NCBI RefSeq assembly: GCF_032854445.1
Contig: NW_027017956.1
Span: 620,001-684,000 of the forward strand
Length of the DNA: 64,000 nucleotides
Direction: 5' to 3'
Origin: Liolophura sinensis
Lineage: Eukaryota; Mollusca; Polyplacophora; Chitonida; Chitonidae
A program made the position numbers and the translations under genes. Shown piece after piece: positions 38,260 to 53,180 of the stretch. Under the pieces are notes generated by a model. The model saw nothing but the letters and a program-made list of their open reading frames with translations, did not search any database and was not told the origin of the DNA. Positions within the stretch are counted from its first letter, which is position 1; each line of letters starts with the position of its first letter.

Positions 38260-40206
38260 CGACATACATACAAGATGAAGATTGTAATCGACATAATAGC
38301 TTGTTCAGTTACAAAATGAACATTGTAATCAATGTAATAGCATGTTAAGTTACAAAGTGAACATTGTAATCCTTATAATTGCATGTTCAGTTACAAGATG
38401 AACATTGTAATCATTATAAAAACATCATCAGTTGCAAGGTGAACATTGTAATCAGTATACAAGCATACTCAGTTGCAAAATGGACATTGTAATCATTACT
38501 TTAGCATATTCAGTTACAAGATGAACAATGTAATCATTATAATCATGTGCTCAGTTACAAGGTGAACATTGTAATCATTACAATAGCGTGCTCAGTTACA
38601 AGATGAACATTGTAATCATTATAAAAACATGCCCAGTTACAAGATGAACATTGTAATAGTTAAAATAGCATGATCAGTTACGAAGTGAACATTGTAATCA
38701 TTATAATAGCATGCTCAGTTGCAAGATAAACAATGTAATCATTATAATATCATTTTCAGTTACAAGATGAAGATTGTAATCGACATAATAGCATGTTCAG
38801 TTACAAGATGAACATTGTAATCATTGTAATAGCATGTTCAGTTACAAAGTAAACATTGTAATCATTATAATAGCGTCAACGGTTACAAAATCACCATTGT
38901 AATTAATATAATAGCATGCTCAGTTACAAAATGAATATTTCAATCATTATATTAGCATATTTCATTACAAGATGAACATTGTAATCATTATTATAGCATA
39001 TGTAGTTACAAGATGAACATTGTAATCATTATCAAAACATCATCAGTTACAAGGTGAACATTGTAATCAGTATAAAAGCATGCTCAGTTGCAAAATGGAT
39101 ATTGTAATCATTACATTAGCATATTCACTTACAAGATGAACATTGTAATTATTATAATAATGTGCTCAGTTACAAGGTGAACAATGTAATCATTGTAATA
39201 GCATGTTCAGTTACAAAGTGAACATTGTAATCCTTATAATTGCATGTTCAGTTACAAGATGAACATTGTAATCATTATAAAACGTAAACAGTTTCAAGGT
39301 GAACATTGTAATCAGTATACAAGCATGCTCAGTTGCAAAATGGACATTGTAATCATTACATTAGCATATTCACCTACAAGATGAATATTGTAATCATTAT
39401 AATAACATCATCAGTTACAACATAAGCATTGTATTCATTATATTAGCTCGTTGACTTACAAGATAAACATTGTAATCATTATAAAAGCATGTTCAGTTAC
39501 AAGGTGAACATAGTAATCATTTTAAAAACATGCTCAGTTGCAAGATGAAGATTGTAATCGACATAATAGCATGTTCAGTTACAAGATGAACATTGTAATC
39601 ATTATAAAAACATCATCAGTTGCAAGGTGAACATTGTAATCAGTATACAAGCATGCTCAGTTGCAAGATAAACATTGTAATCATTACATTAGCATATTCA
39701 CTTACAAGATGAATATTGTAATCATTATAATAACATCATCAGTTACAAAGTAAACATTGTATTCATTATATTAGCACGTTCAATTACAAGATGAACATTG
39801 TAATCATTATAAAAGCATGTTGAGTTACAAGGTGAACATTGTAATCTTTATAATAGCATGTTCAGTTACAAGGTGGACATTGTAAGTATAAAAGCATGCT
39901 CAGTTGCAAAATGGACATTGTAATCATTACATAAGCATATTCAGTTACAAGATGAATATTGTAATCATTATAATAACATCATCAGTTACAAAATGAACAT
40001 TGTATTCATTATATTAGCACGTTCAATTACAAGATGAACATTGTAATCATTATAATATCATGCTCAGTTGCAAGATGAAGATTGTAATCGACAAAAGAGC
40101 ATGTTCAGTTACAAGATGAACATTGTAAACATTGTATTAGCATGTTCAGTTACAAAGTGAACATTGTAATCATTATAATAGCATGTTCAGTTACCAGATG
40201 AACATT
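38260..40206 (+). repeat. 41-bp array 11, 1947 bp (A-to-B type)
   Basis: Fourth array of exactly this length; private ATAAAACGTAAAC near 39280 and GACAAAAGAGC near 40092. Confidence 0.96.
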
Positions 40207-41105
40207 GTAAGAATTATTTTTAGAATAAATCGCTTCCAAACTCTGGTATATTCACCTTAGTTTAACTAAACGCCATCATATCGTATTTATGTTAATTACA
40301 TGTAATATTTTAATAGGCATGTTCTTAAATCAAATGGCCCTTTGTTAGACTGTTTAGCCTTTCAAAACGGAAACTACAGGTATGCATATTTAAGAGAACT
40401 TATGTTTGTCCTTTTTTAAAACCATTTTCTTCATTCCTCAATGAAAAATACATGCATTGTTTCGCACCCCTATTTGCAGCCTTCTGGCAATGGGCCAAAT
40501 GTGTAGAATACGATATCTGTGAAATTAATCTGACTGCAATAAAATCAGAAAATTCGACCCCAATTCTTTTATGGTTTTCTCTACAGTTCTTCTATATCGG
40601 GACTAGTCTTGCTGACAATGGTAACTGATGCTCGTCGGCAGGTACACGTACGTTAATGAGATCAATAACTTTGTCTCTTTCTTTCAGGACAAATATGTAA
40701 CTTATTAAACTAACGGTTTTGACAGATAAATGTAACAGCTCTGTGATCTCATCATGTTAGAAATGAAATAAAAAATGCGATATAGACGTACTTGAGCTCC
40801 TAATATGTTTTTTCCAGAGTGCTTACGGTGGACTTCGTTTGGATTCTGTGAGGGTTTTGATAGGTCTGTTATATGTTAATTGTGTATTACTGAAAACTCG
40901 CTCCACTAACATTATATATACAAACATGTATGCTTAAAGCCTTCCTTTCACTAGGAAATAAAATAGCCTGAGTAGGAGCCTTGTCAGGTGGGGTTATGTA
41001 TGGGAGGACTAAGGTTTGCCTGAAGTGAAAGACATAGGTACAGTAAATGGCGCAGAGACATACATGTCTTTACAGATAAATGTTATCTGATCGTCAGTTG
41101 CACAG
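40207..41105 (+). repeat. Unit 12 spacer, lineage B
   Basis: B copy with GCCTTCTGG; private CTCTACAGTTC. Left target-site copy 41094-41105. Confidence 0.93.
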
Positions 41106-41475
41106 ACCGGCCCGGATAGCACAGTTGGTAGAGCGTCCGCTTCGGGACCGGTAGATCCAGGATCAATCCTTGGTCGAGTCACACCTAAGACTTTAAAAGA
41201 GGAAGTTGTGACTTCCTCGTTTGGCGTTCAGCATGAAGGGGGATAGTGCAACGACTGGTTGACCCGTTTCAGTATAATGGCTCGGGCGGGGCGGCTTACT
41301 TGCCTTCGGTAAGTCGTCTCAGTGATGCAGCACTAAATAAAAGAGCGGTGAAAATCCGTCCTGCAACAAGGAGGCACATTAAACGTGCATGCACCCTAAT
41401 GATTCCTTCGTCGTCATATGACTGAAAAATTGTTGAGTACGACGTTAAACCCCAAGCACTCACTCACTCACTCAC
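41106..41475 (+). mobile_element. Unit 12 SINE, 370 bp, lineage B
   Basis: Full B copy with five CACT units. Target-site copies 41094-41105 and 41476-41487. Confidence 0.9.
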
Positions 41476-41487
41476 TCAGTTGCACAG

Positions 41488-42536
41488 CGACATACATACA
41501 AGATGAAGATTGTAATCGACATAATAGCATGTTCAGTTACAAAATGAACATTGTAATCATTGTAATAGCATGTTAAGTTACAAAGTGAACATTGTAATCC
41601 TTATAATTGCATGTTCAGTTACAAGATGAACATTGTAATCATTATAAAAACATCATCAGCTGCAAGGTGAACATTGTAATCAGTATACAAGCATGCTCAG
41701 TTGCAAAATGGACATTGTAATCATTACAATAGCATATTCAGTTACAAGATGAACATTGTAATCATTATAATCATGTGCTCAGTTACAAGGTGAACATTGT
41801 AATCATTACAATAGCGTGCTCAGTTACAAGATGAACATTGTAATCATTATAAAAACATGCCCAGTTACAAGATGAACATTGTAATAGTTAAAATAGCATG
41901 ATCAGTTACGAAGTGAACATTGTAATCATTATAATATCATTTTCAGTTACAAGATGAAGATTGTAATCGACATAATAGCATGTTCAGTTACAAGATGAAC
42001 ATTGTAATCATTGTAATAGCATGTTCAGTTACAAAGTAAACATTGTAATCATTATAATAGCGTCAACGGTTACAAAATCACCATTGTAATCAATATAATA
42101 GCATGCTCAGTTACAAAATGAATATTGCAATTATTATTTTAGCATATGTAGTTACAAGATGAACATTGTAATCATTATTATAGCATATGTAGTTACAAGA
42201 TGAACATTGTAATAGTTAAAATAGCATGCTCAAATACAAGATGAGCAATGTAATCATTATAATAGCATGCTCAATTACAAGATGAAAATTGTAATTCGTA
42301 TAATAGCATGCTCAGTTACAACATGAACATTGTAATCATTATAATAGCATGTTTAGTTACAAGATGAACATTGTAATCAGTATAATAGCATGCTCAGTTA
42401 CAAAATTAATATTTTAATTATTACACTAGTATGCCCAGTTACAAGATGAACATTGTAATCAGTATAATAGCGTGCTCAGTTACAAGATGAGCAATGTAAT
42501 CATTATAATAGCATGTTCAGTTACCAGATGAACATT
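41488..42536 (+). repeat. 41-bp array 12, 1049 bp, shortest complete array
   Basis: Post-SINE order to about 42205, then a jump to the last eight or so monomers (AATAGTTAAAATAGC onward) before the spacer. The whole CCTAGG region is absent. Phase is kept, as expected of unequal exchange between monomers. Confidence 0.95.
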
Positions 42537-43435
42537 GTAAGAATTATTTTTAGAATAAATCGCTTTCAAACTCTGGTATATTCACCTTAGTTTAACTAAA
42601 CGCCATCATATCGTATTTATGTTAATTACATGTAATATTGTAATAGGCATGTTCTTAAGTCAAGTTTCCCTTTGTTAGACTGTTTAGCCTTTCAAAACGA
42701 AAAATACAGGTATGCATATTTAAGAGAACTTAAGTTTGTCCTTTTTTAAAACCATTTTCTTCATTCCTCAATGAAAAATACATGCATTGTTTCGCACCCC
42801 TATTTGCAGCGTACTGGCAATGGGCCAAATGTGTAGAATACGATATCTGTAAAATTAATCTGACTGCAATAAGATCAGAAAATTCGACCCCAATTCTTTG
42901 ATGGTTTTCTCTACGGTTCTTCTATATCGGGACTAGTCTTGCTGACAATGGTAACTCATGCTCGTCGGCAGGTACACGTACGTTAATGAGATCAATAACT
43001 TTGTCTCTTTCTTTCAGGACAAATATGTAACTTATTAAACTAACGGTTTTGACAGATAAATGTAACAGCTCTGTGATCTCATCATGTTAGAAATGAAATA
43101 ACAAATGCGATATAGACGTACTTGAGATCCTAATATTTTTTTTCCAGAGTGCTTACGGTGGACTTCGTTTGGATTCTGTGAGGGTTTTGATAGGTCTGTT
43201 ATATGTTAATTGTGTATTACTGAAAACTCGCTCCACTAATATTATATGTACAAACATGTTTGCTTAAAGCCTTCCTTTCACTAGGAAATAAAATAGCCTG
43301 AGTAGGAGCCTTGCCAGGTGGGGTTATGTATGGGAGGACTAAGGTTTGCCTGAAGTGAAAGACATAGGTACAGTAAATGGCGCAGAGACATACATGTCTT
43401 TACAGATAAATGTTATCTGATCGTCAGTTGCACAG
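42537..43435 (+). repeat. Unit 13 spacer, lineage A
   Basis: A copy with private CAAGTTTCCCTTTG and CCTTGCCAGG; AAATGTAACAGC is the B/C form. Left target-site copy 43424-43435. Confidence 0.93.
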
Positions 43436-43796
43436 ACCGGCCCGGATAGCACAGTTGGTAGAGCGTCCGCTTCGGGACCGGTAGATCCAGGATCAATCCT
43501 TGGTCGAGTCACACCTAAGACTTTAAAAGAGGAAGTTGTAACTTCCTCGTTTGGCGTTCAGCATGAAGGGGATAGTGCAACGACTGGTTGACCCGTTTCA
43601 GCATAATGGCTCGGGCGGGGCGGCTTACTTGCCTTCGGTAAGTCGTCTCAGTGATGCAGCCCTAAATAAAAGAGCGGTGAAAATCCGTCCTGCAACAAGG
43701 AGGCACATTACACGTGCATGCACACTAATGATTCCTTCGTCGTCATATGACTGAAAAATTGTTGAGTACGACGTTAAACCCCAAGCACTCACTCAC
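43436..43796 (+). mobile_element. Unit 13 SINE, 361 bp, lineage A
   Basis: A copy with private GCACACTAATG. Target-site copies 43424-43435 and 43797-43808. Confidence 0.9.
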
Positions 43797-43808
43797 TCAG
43801 TTGCACAG

Positions 43809-45754
43809 CGACATACATACAAGATGAAGATTGTAATCGACATAATAGCTTGTTCAGTTACAAAATGAACATTGTAATCATTGTAATAGCAAGTTAAGTT
43901 ACAAAGTGAACATTGTAATCCTTATAATTGCATGTTCAGTTACAAGATGAACATTGTAATCATTATAAAAACATCATCAGTTGCAAGGTGAACATTGTAA
44001 TCAGTATACAAGCATACTCAGTTGCAAAATGGACATTGTAATCATTACTTTAGCATATTCAGTTACAAGATGAACAATGTAATCATTATAATCATGTGCT
44101 CAGTTACAAGGTGAACATTGTAATCATTACAATAGCGTGCTCAGTTACAAGATGAACATTGTAATCATTATAAAAACATGCCCAGTTACAAGATGAACAT
44201 TGTAATAGTTAAAATAGCATGATCAGTTACGAAGTGAACATTGTAATCATTATAATAGCATACTCAGTTGCAAGATAAACAATGTAATCATTATAATATC
44301 ATTTTCAGTTACAAGATGAAGATTGTAATCGACATAATAGCATGTTCAGTTACAAGATGAACATTGTAATCATTGTAATAGCATGTTCAGTTACAAAGTA
44401 AACATTGTAATCATTATAATAGCGTCAACGGTTACAAAATCACAATTGTAATTAATATAATAGCATGCTCAGTTACAAAATGAATATTTCAATCATTATA
44501 TTAGCATATTTCATTACAAGATGAACATTGTAATCATTATTATAGCATATGTAGTTACAAGATGAACATTGTAATCATTATCAAAACATCATCAGTTACA
44601 AGGTGAACATTGTAATCAGTATAAAAGCATGCTCAGTTGCAAAATGGATATTGTAATCATTACATTAGCACATTCACTTACAAGATGAACATTGTAATTA
44701 TTATAATAATGTGCTCAGTTACAAGGTGAACAATGTAATCATTGTAATAGCATGTTCAGTTACAAAGTGAACATTGTAATCCTTATAATTGCATGTTCAG
44801 TTACAAGATGAACATTGTAATCATTATAAAAAGTAAACAGTTTCAAGGTGAACATTGTAATCAGTATACAAGCATGCTCAGTTGCAAAATGGACATTGTA
44901 ATCATTACATTAGCATATTCACTTACAAGATGAATATTGTAATCATTATAATAACATCATCAGTTACAACATAAGCATTGTATTCATTATATTAGCTCGT
45001 TGACTTACAAGATAAACATTGTAATCATTATAAAAGCATGTTCAGTTACAAGGTGAACATAGTAATCATTTTAAAACATGCTCAGTTGCAAGATGAAGAT
45101 TGTAATCGACATAATAGCATGTTCAGTTACAAGATGAACATTGTAATCATTATAAAAACATCATCAGTTGCAAGGTGAACATTGTAATCAGTATACAAGC
45201 ATGCTCAGTTGCAAGATAAACATTGTAATCATTACATTAGCATATTCACTTACAAGATGAATATTGTAATCATTATAATAACATCATCAGTTACAAAGTA
45301 AACATTGTATTCATTATATTAGCACGTTCAATTACAAGATGAACATTGTAATCATTATAAAAGCATGTTGAGTTACAAGGTGAACATTGTAATCTTTATA
45401 ATAGCATGTTCAGTTACAAGGTGGACATTGTAAGTATAAAAGCATGCTCAGTTGCAAAATAGACATTGTAATCATTACATAAGCATATTCAGTTACAAGA
45501 TGAATATTGTAATCATTATAATAACACCATCAGTTACAAAATGAACATTGTATTCATTATATTAGCACGTTCAATTACAAGATGAACATTGTAATCATTA
45601 TAATATCATGCTCAGTTGCAAGATGAAGATTGTAATCGACATAATAGCATGTTCAGTTACAAGATGAAGATTGTAAACATTGTATTAGCATGTTCAGTTA
45701 CAAAGTGAACATTGTAATCATTATAATAGCATGTTCAGTTACCAGATGAACATT
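43809..45754 (+). repeat. 41-bp array 13, 1946 bp (A-to-B type)
   Basis: Fifth A-to-B array; the missing base is in ATTTTAAAACATG near 45070, which has five A in the others. Private GCAAGTTAAG and AATCACAATTG. Confidence 0.96.
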
Positions 45755-46653
45755 GTAAGAATTATTTTTAGAATAAATCGCTTCCAAACTCTGGTATATT
45801 CACCTTAGTTTAACTAAACGCCATCATATCGTATTTATGTTAATTACATGTAATATTTTAATAGGCATGTTCTTAAATCAAATGGCCCTTTGTTAGACTG
45901 TTTAGCCTTTCAAAACGGAAACTACAGGTATGCATATTTAAGAGAACTTAGGTTTGTCCTTTTTTAAAACCATTTTCTTCATTCCTCAATGAAAAATACA
46001 TGCATTGTTTCGCACCCCTATTTGCAGCCTTCTGGCAATGGGCCAAATGTGTAGAATACGATATCTGTGAAATTAATCTGACTGCAATAAAATCAGAAAA
46101 TTCGACCCCAATTCTTTTATGGTTTTCTCTACGGTTCTTCTATATCGGGACTAGTCTTGCTGACAATGGTAACTGATGCTCGTCGGCAGGTACACGTACG
46201 TTAATGAGATCAATAACTTTGTCTCTTTCTTTCAGGACAAATATGTAACTTATTAAACTAACGGTTTTGACAGATAAATCTAACAGCTCTGTGATCTCAT
46301 CATGTTAGAAATGAAATAAAAAATGCGATATAGACGTACTTGAGCTCCTAATATGTTTTTTCCAGAGTGCTTACGGTGGACTTCGTTTGGATTCTGTGAG
46401 GGTTTTGATAGGTCTGTTATATGTTAATTGTGTATTACTGAAAACTCGCTCCACTAACATTATATATACAAACATGTATGCTTAAAGCCTTCCTTTCACT
46501 AGGAAATAAAATAGCCTGAGTAGGAGCCTTGTCAGGTGGGGTTATGTATGGGAGGACTAAGGTTTGCCTGAAGTGAAAGACATAGGTACAGTAAATGGCG
46601 CAGAGACATACATGTCTTTACAGATAAATGTTATCTGATCGTCAGTTGCACAG
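45755..46653 (+). repeat. Unit 14 spacer, lineage B
   Basis: B copy; AAATCTAACAGC is shared only with unit 16, and CTTAGGTTTG is private. Left target-site copy 46642-46653. Confidence 0.93.
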
Positions 46654-47019
46654 ACCGGCCCGGATAGCACAGTTGGTAGAGCGTCCGCTTCGGGACCGGT
46701 AGATCCAGGATCAATCCTTGGTCGAGTCACACCTAAGACTTTAAAAGAGGAAGTTGTGACTTCCTCGTTTGGCGTTCAGCATGAAGGGGGATAGTGCAAC
46801 GACTGGTTGACCCGTTTCAGTATAATGGCTCGGGCGGGGCGGCTTACTTGCCTTCGGTAAGTCGTCTCAGTGATGCAGCACTAAATAAAAGAGCGGTGAA
46901 AATCCGTCCTGCAACAAGGAGGCACATTAAACGTGCATGCACCCTAATGATTCCTTCGTCGTCATATGACTGAAAAATTGTTGAGTACGACGTTAAACCC
47001 CAAGCACTCACTCACTCAC
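46654..47019 (+). mobile_element. Unit 14 SINE, 366 bp, lineage B
   Basis: Full B copy with four CACT units. Target-site copies 46642-46653 and 47020-47031. Confidence 0.9.
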
Positions 47020-47031
47020 TCAGTTGCACAG

Positions 47032-49758
47032 CGACATACATACAAGATGAAGATTGTAATCGACATAATAGCATATTCAGTTACAAAATGAACATTGTAA
47101 TCATTGTAATAGCATGTTAAGTTACAAAGTGAACATTGTAATCCTTATAATTGCATGTTCAGTTACAAGATGAACATTGTAATCATTATAAAAACATCAT
47201 CAGCTGCAAGGTGAACATTGTAATCAGTATACAAGCATGCTCAGTTGCAAAATGGACATTGTAATCATTACAATAGCATATTCAGTTACAAGATGAACAT
47301 TGTAATCATTATAAAAACATGCCCAGTTACAAGATGAACATTGTAATAGTTAAAAAAGCATGATCAGTTACGAAGTGAACATTGTAATCATTATAATAGC
47401 ATGCTCAGTTGCAAGATAAACATTGTAATCATTAAAATATCATTTTCAGTTACAAGATGAAGACTGTAATCGACATAATAGCATGTTCAGTTACAAGATG
47501 AACATTGTAATCATTGTAATAGCATGTTCAGTTACAAAGTAAACATTGTAATCATTATAATAGCGTCAACGGTTACAAAATCACCATTGTAATCAATATA
47601 ATAGCATGCTCAGTTACAAAATGAATATTGCAATCATTATATTAGCATATTTCATTACAAGATGAACATTGTAATCATTATTATAGCATATGTAGTTACA
47701 AGATGAACATTTTAATCATTATAAAAACATCATCAGTTACAAGGTGAACATTGTAATCAGTATAAAAGCATGCTCAGTTGCAAAATGGATATTGTAATCA
47801 TTACATTAGCATATTCACTTACAAGATGAACATTGTAATCATTATAATAATGTGCTCAGTTACAAGGTGAACAATGTAATCATTGTAATAGCATGTTCAG
47901 TTACAAAGTGAACATTGTAATCCTTATAATTGCATGTTCAGTTACAAAGTGAACATTGTAATCATTATAAAAACATCATCAGTTGCAAGGTGAACATTGT
48001 AATCAGTATACAAGCATGCTCAGTTGCAAAATGGACATTGTAATCATTACAATAGCATATTCAGTTACAAGATGAACATTGTAATCATTATAATAATGCG
48101 CTCAGTTACAAGGTGAACCATGTAATCATTGTAATAGCATGTTCAGTTACAAAGTGAACATTGTAATCCTTATAATTGCATGTTCAGTTACAAGATGAAC
48201 ATTGTAATCATTATAAAAACATAAACAGTTACAAGGTGAACATTGTAATCAGTATACAAGCATGCTCAGTTGCAAAATGGACATTGTAATCATTACATTA
48301 GCATATTCACTTACAAGATGAATATTGTAATTATTATAATAACATCATCAGTTACAATGTAAACATTGTATTCATTATATTAGCTCGTTCACTTACAAGA
48401 TAAACATTGTAATCATTATAAAAGCATGTTCAGCTACAAGGTGAACATAGTAATCATTTTAAAAACATGCTCAGTTGCAAGATGAAGATTGTAATCGACA
48501 TAATAGCATGTTCAGTTATAAGATGAACATTGTAATCATTATAAAAACATCATCAGTTGCAAGGTGAACATTGTAATCAGTATACAAGCATGCTCAGTTG
48601 CAAGATAAACATTGTAATCATTACATTAGCATATTCACTTACAAGATGAATATTGTAATCATTATAATAACATCATCAGTTACAAAGTAAACATTGTATT
48701 TATTATATTAGCACGTTCAATTACAAGATGAACATTGTAATCATTATAAAAGCATGTTCAGTTACAAGGTGAACATTGTAATCTTTTTAAAATCATGCTC
48801 AGTTACAAGATGAACATTCTAATCATTATAATAGCATGTTCAGTTACAAGGTGGACATTGTAAGTATAAAAGCATGCTCAGTTGCAAAATGGACATTGTA
48901 ATCATTACATAAGCATATTTAGTTACAAGATGAATATTGTAATCATTATAATAACATCATCAGTTACAAAATGAACATTGTATTCAATATATTAGCACGT
49001 TCAATTACAAGATGAACATTGTAATCATTATAATATCATGCTCAGTTGCAAGATAAAGATTGTAATCGACATAATAGCATGTTCAGTTACAAGATGAACA
49101 TTGTAATCATTGTAATAGCATGTTCAGTTACAAAGTGAACATTGTAATCCTTATAATTGCATGTTCAGTTACAAGATGAACGTTGTAATCATTATAAAAA
49201 CATCATCAGTTCCTAGGTGAACATTGTAATCAGTATACAAGCATGCTCAGTTGCAAAATGGACATTGTAATCATTGCAATAGCATATTCAGTTACAAGAT
49301 GAACATTGCAATCATTATAATAATGTGCTCAGTTACAAAAAGAACATTGAAATCATTACAATAGCGTGCTCAGTTACAAGGTGAACATTGTAATCATTAT
49401 AAAAACATGCCCAGTTACAAGATGAACATTGTAATAGTTAAAATAGCATGCTCAAATACAAGATGAGCAATGTAATCATTATAATAGCATGCTCAATTAC
49501 AAGATGAAAATTGTAATTCGTATAATAGCATGCTCAGTTACAACATGAACATTGTAATCATTATAATAGCATGTTCAGTTACAAGATCAACATTGTAATC
49601 AGTATAATAGCATGCTCAGTTACAAAATTAATATTTTAATTATTACACTAGTATGCCCAGTTACAAGATGAACATTGTAATCAGTATAATAGCGTGCTCA
49701 GTTACAAGATGAGCAATGTAATCATTATAATAGCATGTTCAGTTACAAGATGAACATT
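47032..49758 (+). repeat. 41-bp array 14, 2727 bp
   Basis: Near-twin of array 16, lacking 82 bp (two monomers) near 47310. Both begin with the ATAGCATATTCAGTTAC variant. CCTAGG 49212-49217. The last monomer has TTACAAG instead of the TTACCAG seen before every other spacer. Confidence 0.95.
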
Positions 49759-50657
49759 GTAAGAATTATTTTTAGAATAAATCGCTTCCAAACTCTTGTA
49801 TATTCACCTTAGTTTAACTAAACGCCATCATATCGTATTTATGTTAATTACATGTAATATTGTAATAGGCATGTTCTTAAGTCAAATGGCCCTTTGTTAG
49901 ACTGTTTAGCCTTTCAAAACGGAAACTACAGGTATGCATATTTAAGAGAACTTAAGTTTGTCCTTTTTTAAAACCATTTTCTTCATTCCTCAATGAAAAA
50001 TACATGCATTGTTTCGCACCCCTATTTGCAGCGTACTGGCAATGGGCCAAATGTGTAGAATACGATATCTGTGAAATTAATCTGACTGCAATAAGATCAG
50101 AAAATTCGACCCCAATTCTTTGATGGTTTTCTCTGCGGTTCTTCTATATCGGGACTAGTCTTGCTGACAATGGTAACTGATGCTCGTCGGCAGGTACACG
50201 TACGTTAATGAGATCAATAACTTTGTCTCTTTCTTTCAGGACAAATATGTAACTTATTAAACTAACGGTTTTGACAGATAAATGTAACAGCTCTGTGATC
50301 TCATCATGTTAGAAATGAAATAACAAATGCGATATAGACGTACTTGAGCTCCTAATATGTTTTTTCCAGAGTGCTTACGGTGGACTTCGTTTGGATTCTG
50401 TGAGGGTTTTGATAGGTCTGTTATATGTTAATTGTGGATTACTGAAAACTCGCTCCACTAATATTATATGTACAGACATGTTTGCTTAAAGCCTTCCTTT
50501 CACTAGGAAATAAAATAGCCTGAGTAGGAGCCTTGTCAGGTGGGGTTATGTATGGGAGGACTAAGGTTTGCCTGAAGTGAAAGACATAGGTACAGTAAAT
50601 GGCGCAGAGACATACATGTCTTTACAGATAAATGTTATCTGATCGTCAGTTGCACAG
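49759..50657 (+). repeat. Unit 15 spacer, lineage C
   Basis: C copy with private AAACTCTTGTAT. Left target-site copy 50646-50657. Confidence 0.93.
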
Positions 50658-51019
50658 ACCGGCCCGGATAGCACAGTTGGTAGAGCGTCCGCTTCGGGAC
50701 CGGTAGATCCAGGATCAATCCTTGGTCGAGTCACACCTAAGACTTTAAAAGAGGAAGTTGTAACTTCCTCGTTTGGCGTTCAGCATGAAGGGTATAGTGC
50801 AACGACTGGTTGACCCGTTTCAGCATAATGGCTCGGGCGGGGCGGCTTACTTGCCTTCGGTAAGTCGTCTCAGTGATGCAGCACTAAATAAAAGAGCGGT
50901 GAAAATCCGTCCTGCAACAAGGAGGCACATTACACGTGCATGCACCCTAATGATTCCTTCGTCGTCATATGACTGAAAAATTGTTTAGATACGACGTTAA
51001 ACCCCAAGCACTCACTCAC
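50658..51019 (+). mobile_element. Unit 15 SINE, 362 bp, lineage C
   Basis: Intact C copy with three CACT units. Target-site copies 50646-50657 and 51020-51031. Confidence 0.9.
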
Positions 51020-51031
51020 TCAGTTGCACAG

Positions 51032-53180
51032 CGACATACAAGATGAAGATTGTAATCGACATAATAGCATGTTCAGTTACAAAATGAGCATTGTAATCAT
51101 TGTAATAGCATGTTAAGTTACAAAGTGAACATTGTAATCCTTATAATTGCATGTTCAGTTACAAGATGAACATTGTAATCATTATAAAAACATCATCAGT
51201 TGCAAGGTGAACATTGTAATCAGTATACAAGCATGCTCAGTTGCAAAATGGACATTGTAATCATTACAATAGCATATTCAGTTACAAGATGAACATTGTA
51301 ATCATTATAATAATGCGCTCAGTTACAAGGTGAACCATGTAATCATTGTAATAGCATGTTCAGTTACAAAGTGAACATTGTAATCCTTATAATTGCATGT
51401 TCAGTTACAAGATGAACATTGTAATCATTATAAAAACATAAACAGTTACAAGGTGAACATTGTAATCAGTATACAAGCATGCTCAGTTGCAAAATGGACA
51501 TTGTAATCATTACATTAGCATATTCACTTACAAGATGAATATTGTAATTATTATAATAACATCATCAGTTACAATGTAAACATTGTATTCATTATATTAG
51601 CTCGTTCACTTACAAGATAAACATTGTAATCATTATAAAAGCATGTTCAGCTACAAGGTGAACATAGTAATCATTTTAAAAACATGCTCAGTTGCAAGAT
51701 GAAGATTGTAATCGACATAATAGCATGTTCAGTTATAAGATGAACATTGTAATCATTATAAAAACATCATCAGTTGCAAGGTGAACATTGTAATCAGTAT
51801 ACAAGCATGCTCAGTTGCAAGATAAACATTGTAATCATTATATTAGCATATTCACTTACAAGATGAACATTGTAATTATTATAATAATGTGCTCAGTTAC
51901 AAGGTGAACAATGTAATCATTGTAAAAGCATGTTCAGTTACAAAGTGAACATTGTATTCCTTATAATTGCATGTTCACTTTCAAAGTGAACATTGTAATC
52001 ATTATAAAAACATCATCAGTTGCAAAGTCAAAATTGTAATCAGTATACAAGCATGCTCAGTTGCAAAATGGACATTGTAATCATTACAATAGCATATTCA
52101 CTTACAAGATGAACATTGTAATCATTATAATAATGTGCTCAGTTACAAAGTGAACAATGTAATCATTGTAATAGCATCTTCAGTTACAAAGTGAACATTG
52201 TAATTCTTATAATTGCATGTTCAGTTACAAGATGAACATTGTAATCATTATAATAATGTGCTCAGTTACAAGGTGAACAATGTAATCATTGTAATAGCAT
52301 GTTCAGTTACAAAGTGAACATTGTAATCCTTATAATTGCATGTTCAGTTACAAAGTGAACATTGTAATCATTATAAAAACATCATCAGTTGCAAGGTGAA
52401 CATTGTAATCAGTATACAAGCATCCTCAGTTGCAAAATGGACATTGTAATCATTACAATAGGATATTCAGTTACAAGATGAACATTGTAATCATTATAAT
52501 AATGCGCTCAGTTACAAGGTGAACAATGTAATCATTGTAATAGCATGTTCAGTTACAAAGTGAACATTGTAATCCTTATAATTGCATGTTCAGTTATAAG
52601 ATGAACATTGTAATCATTATAAAAACATAAACAGTTACAAGGTGAACATTGTAATCAGTATACAAGCATGCTCAGTTGCAAAATGGTCATTGTAATCATT
52701 ACATTAGCATATTCGCTTACAAGATGAATATTGTAATCATTATAATAACATCATCAGTTTCAAAGTAAACATTGTATTCATTATATTAGCACGTTCAATT
52801 ACAAGATGAACATTGTAATCATTATAATAGCATGTTCAGTTACAAGGTGGACATTGTAAGTATAAAAGCATGCTCAGTTGCAAAATAGACATTGCAATCA
52901 TTACATAAGCATATTCAGTTACAAGATGAATATTGTAATCATTATAATAACATCATCAGTTACAAAATGAACATTGTATTCATTATATTAGCACGTTCAA
53001 TTACAAGATGAACATTGTAATCATTATAATATCATGCTCAGTTGCAAGATGAAGATTGTAATCGACATAATAGCATGTTCAGTTACAAGATGAAGATTGT
53101 AAACATTGTATTAGCATGTTCAGTTACAAAGTGAACATTGTAATCATTATAATAGCATGTTCAGTTACCAGATGAACATT
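51032..53180 (+). repeat. 41-bp array 15, 2149 bp, rearranged inside
   Basis: The TAATGCGCTCAG/AACATAAACAGTTAC block occurs twice (near 51310-51450 and 52500-52640), and a C-type middle portion is spliced in between. The right end has the pre-B order. Confidence 0.94.
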
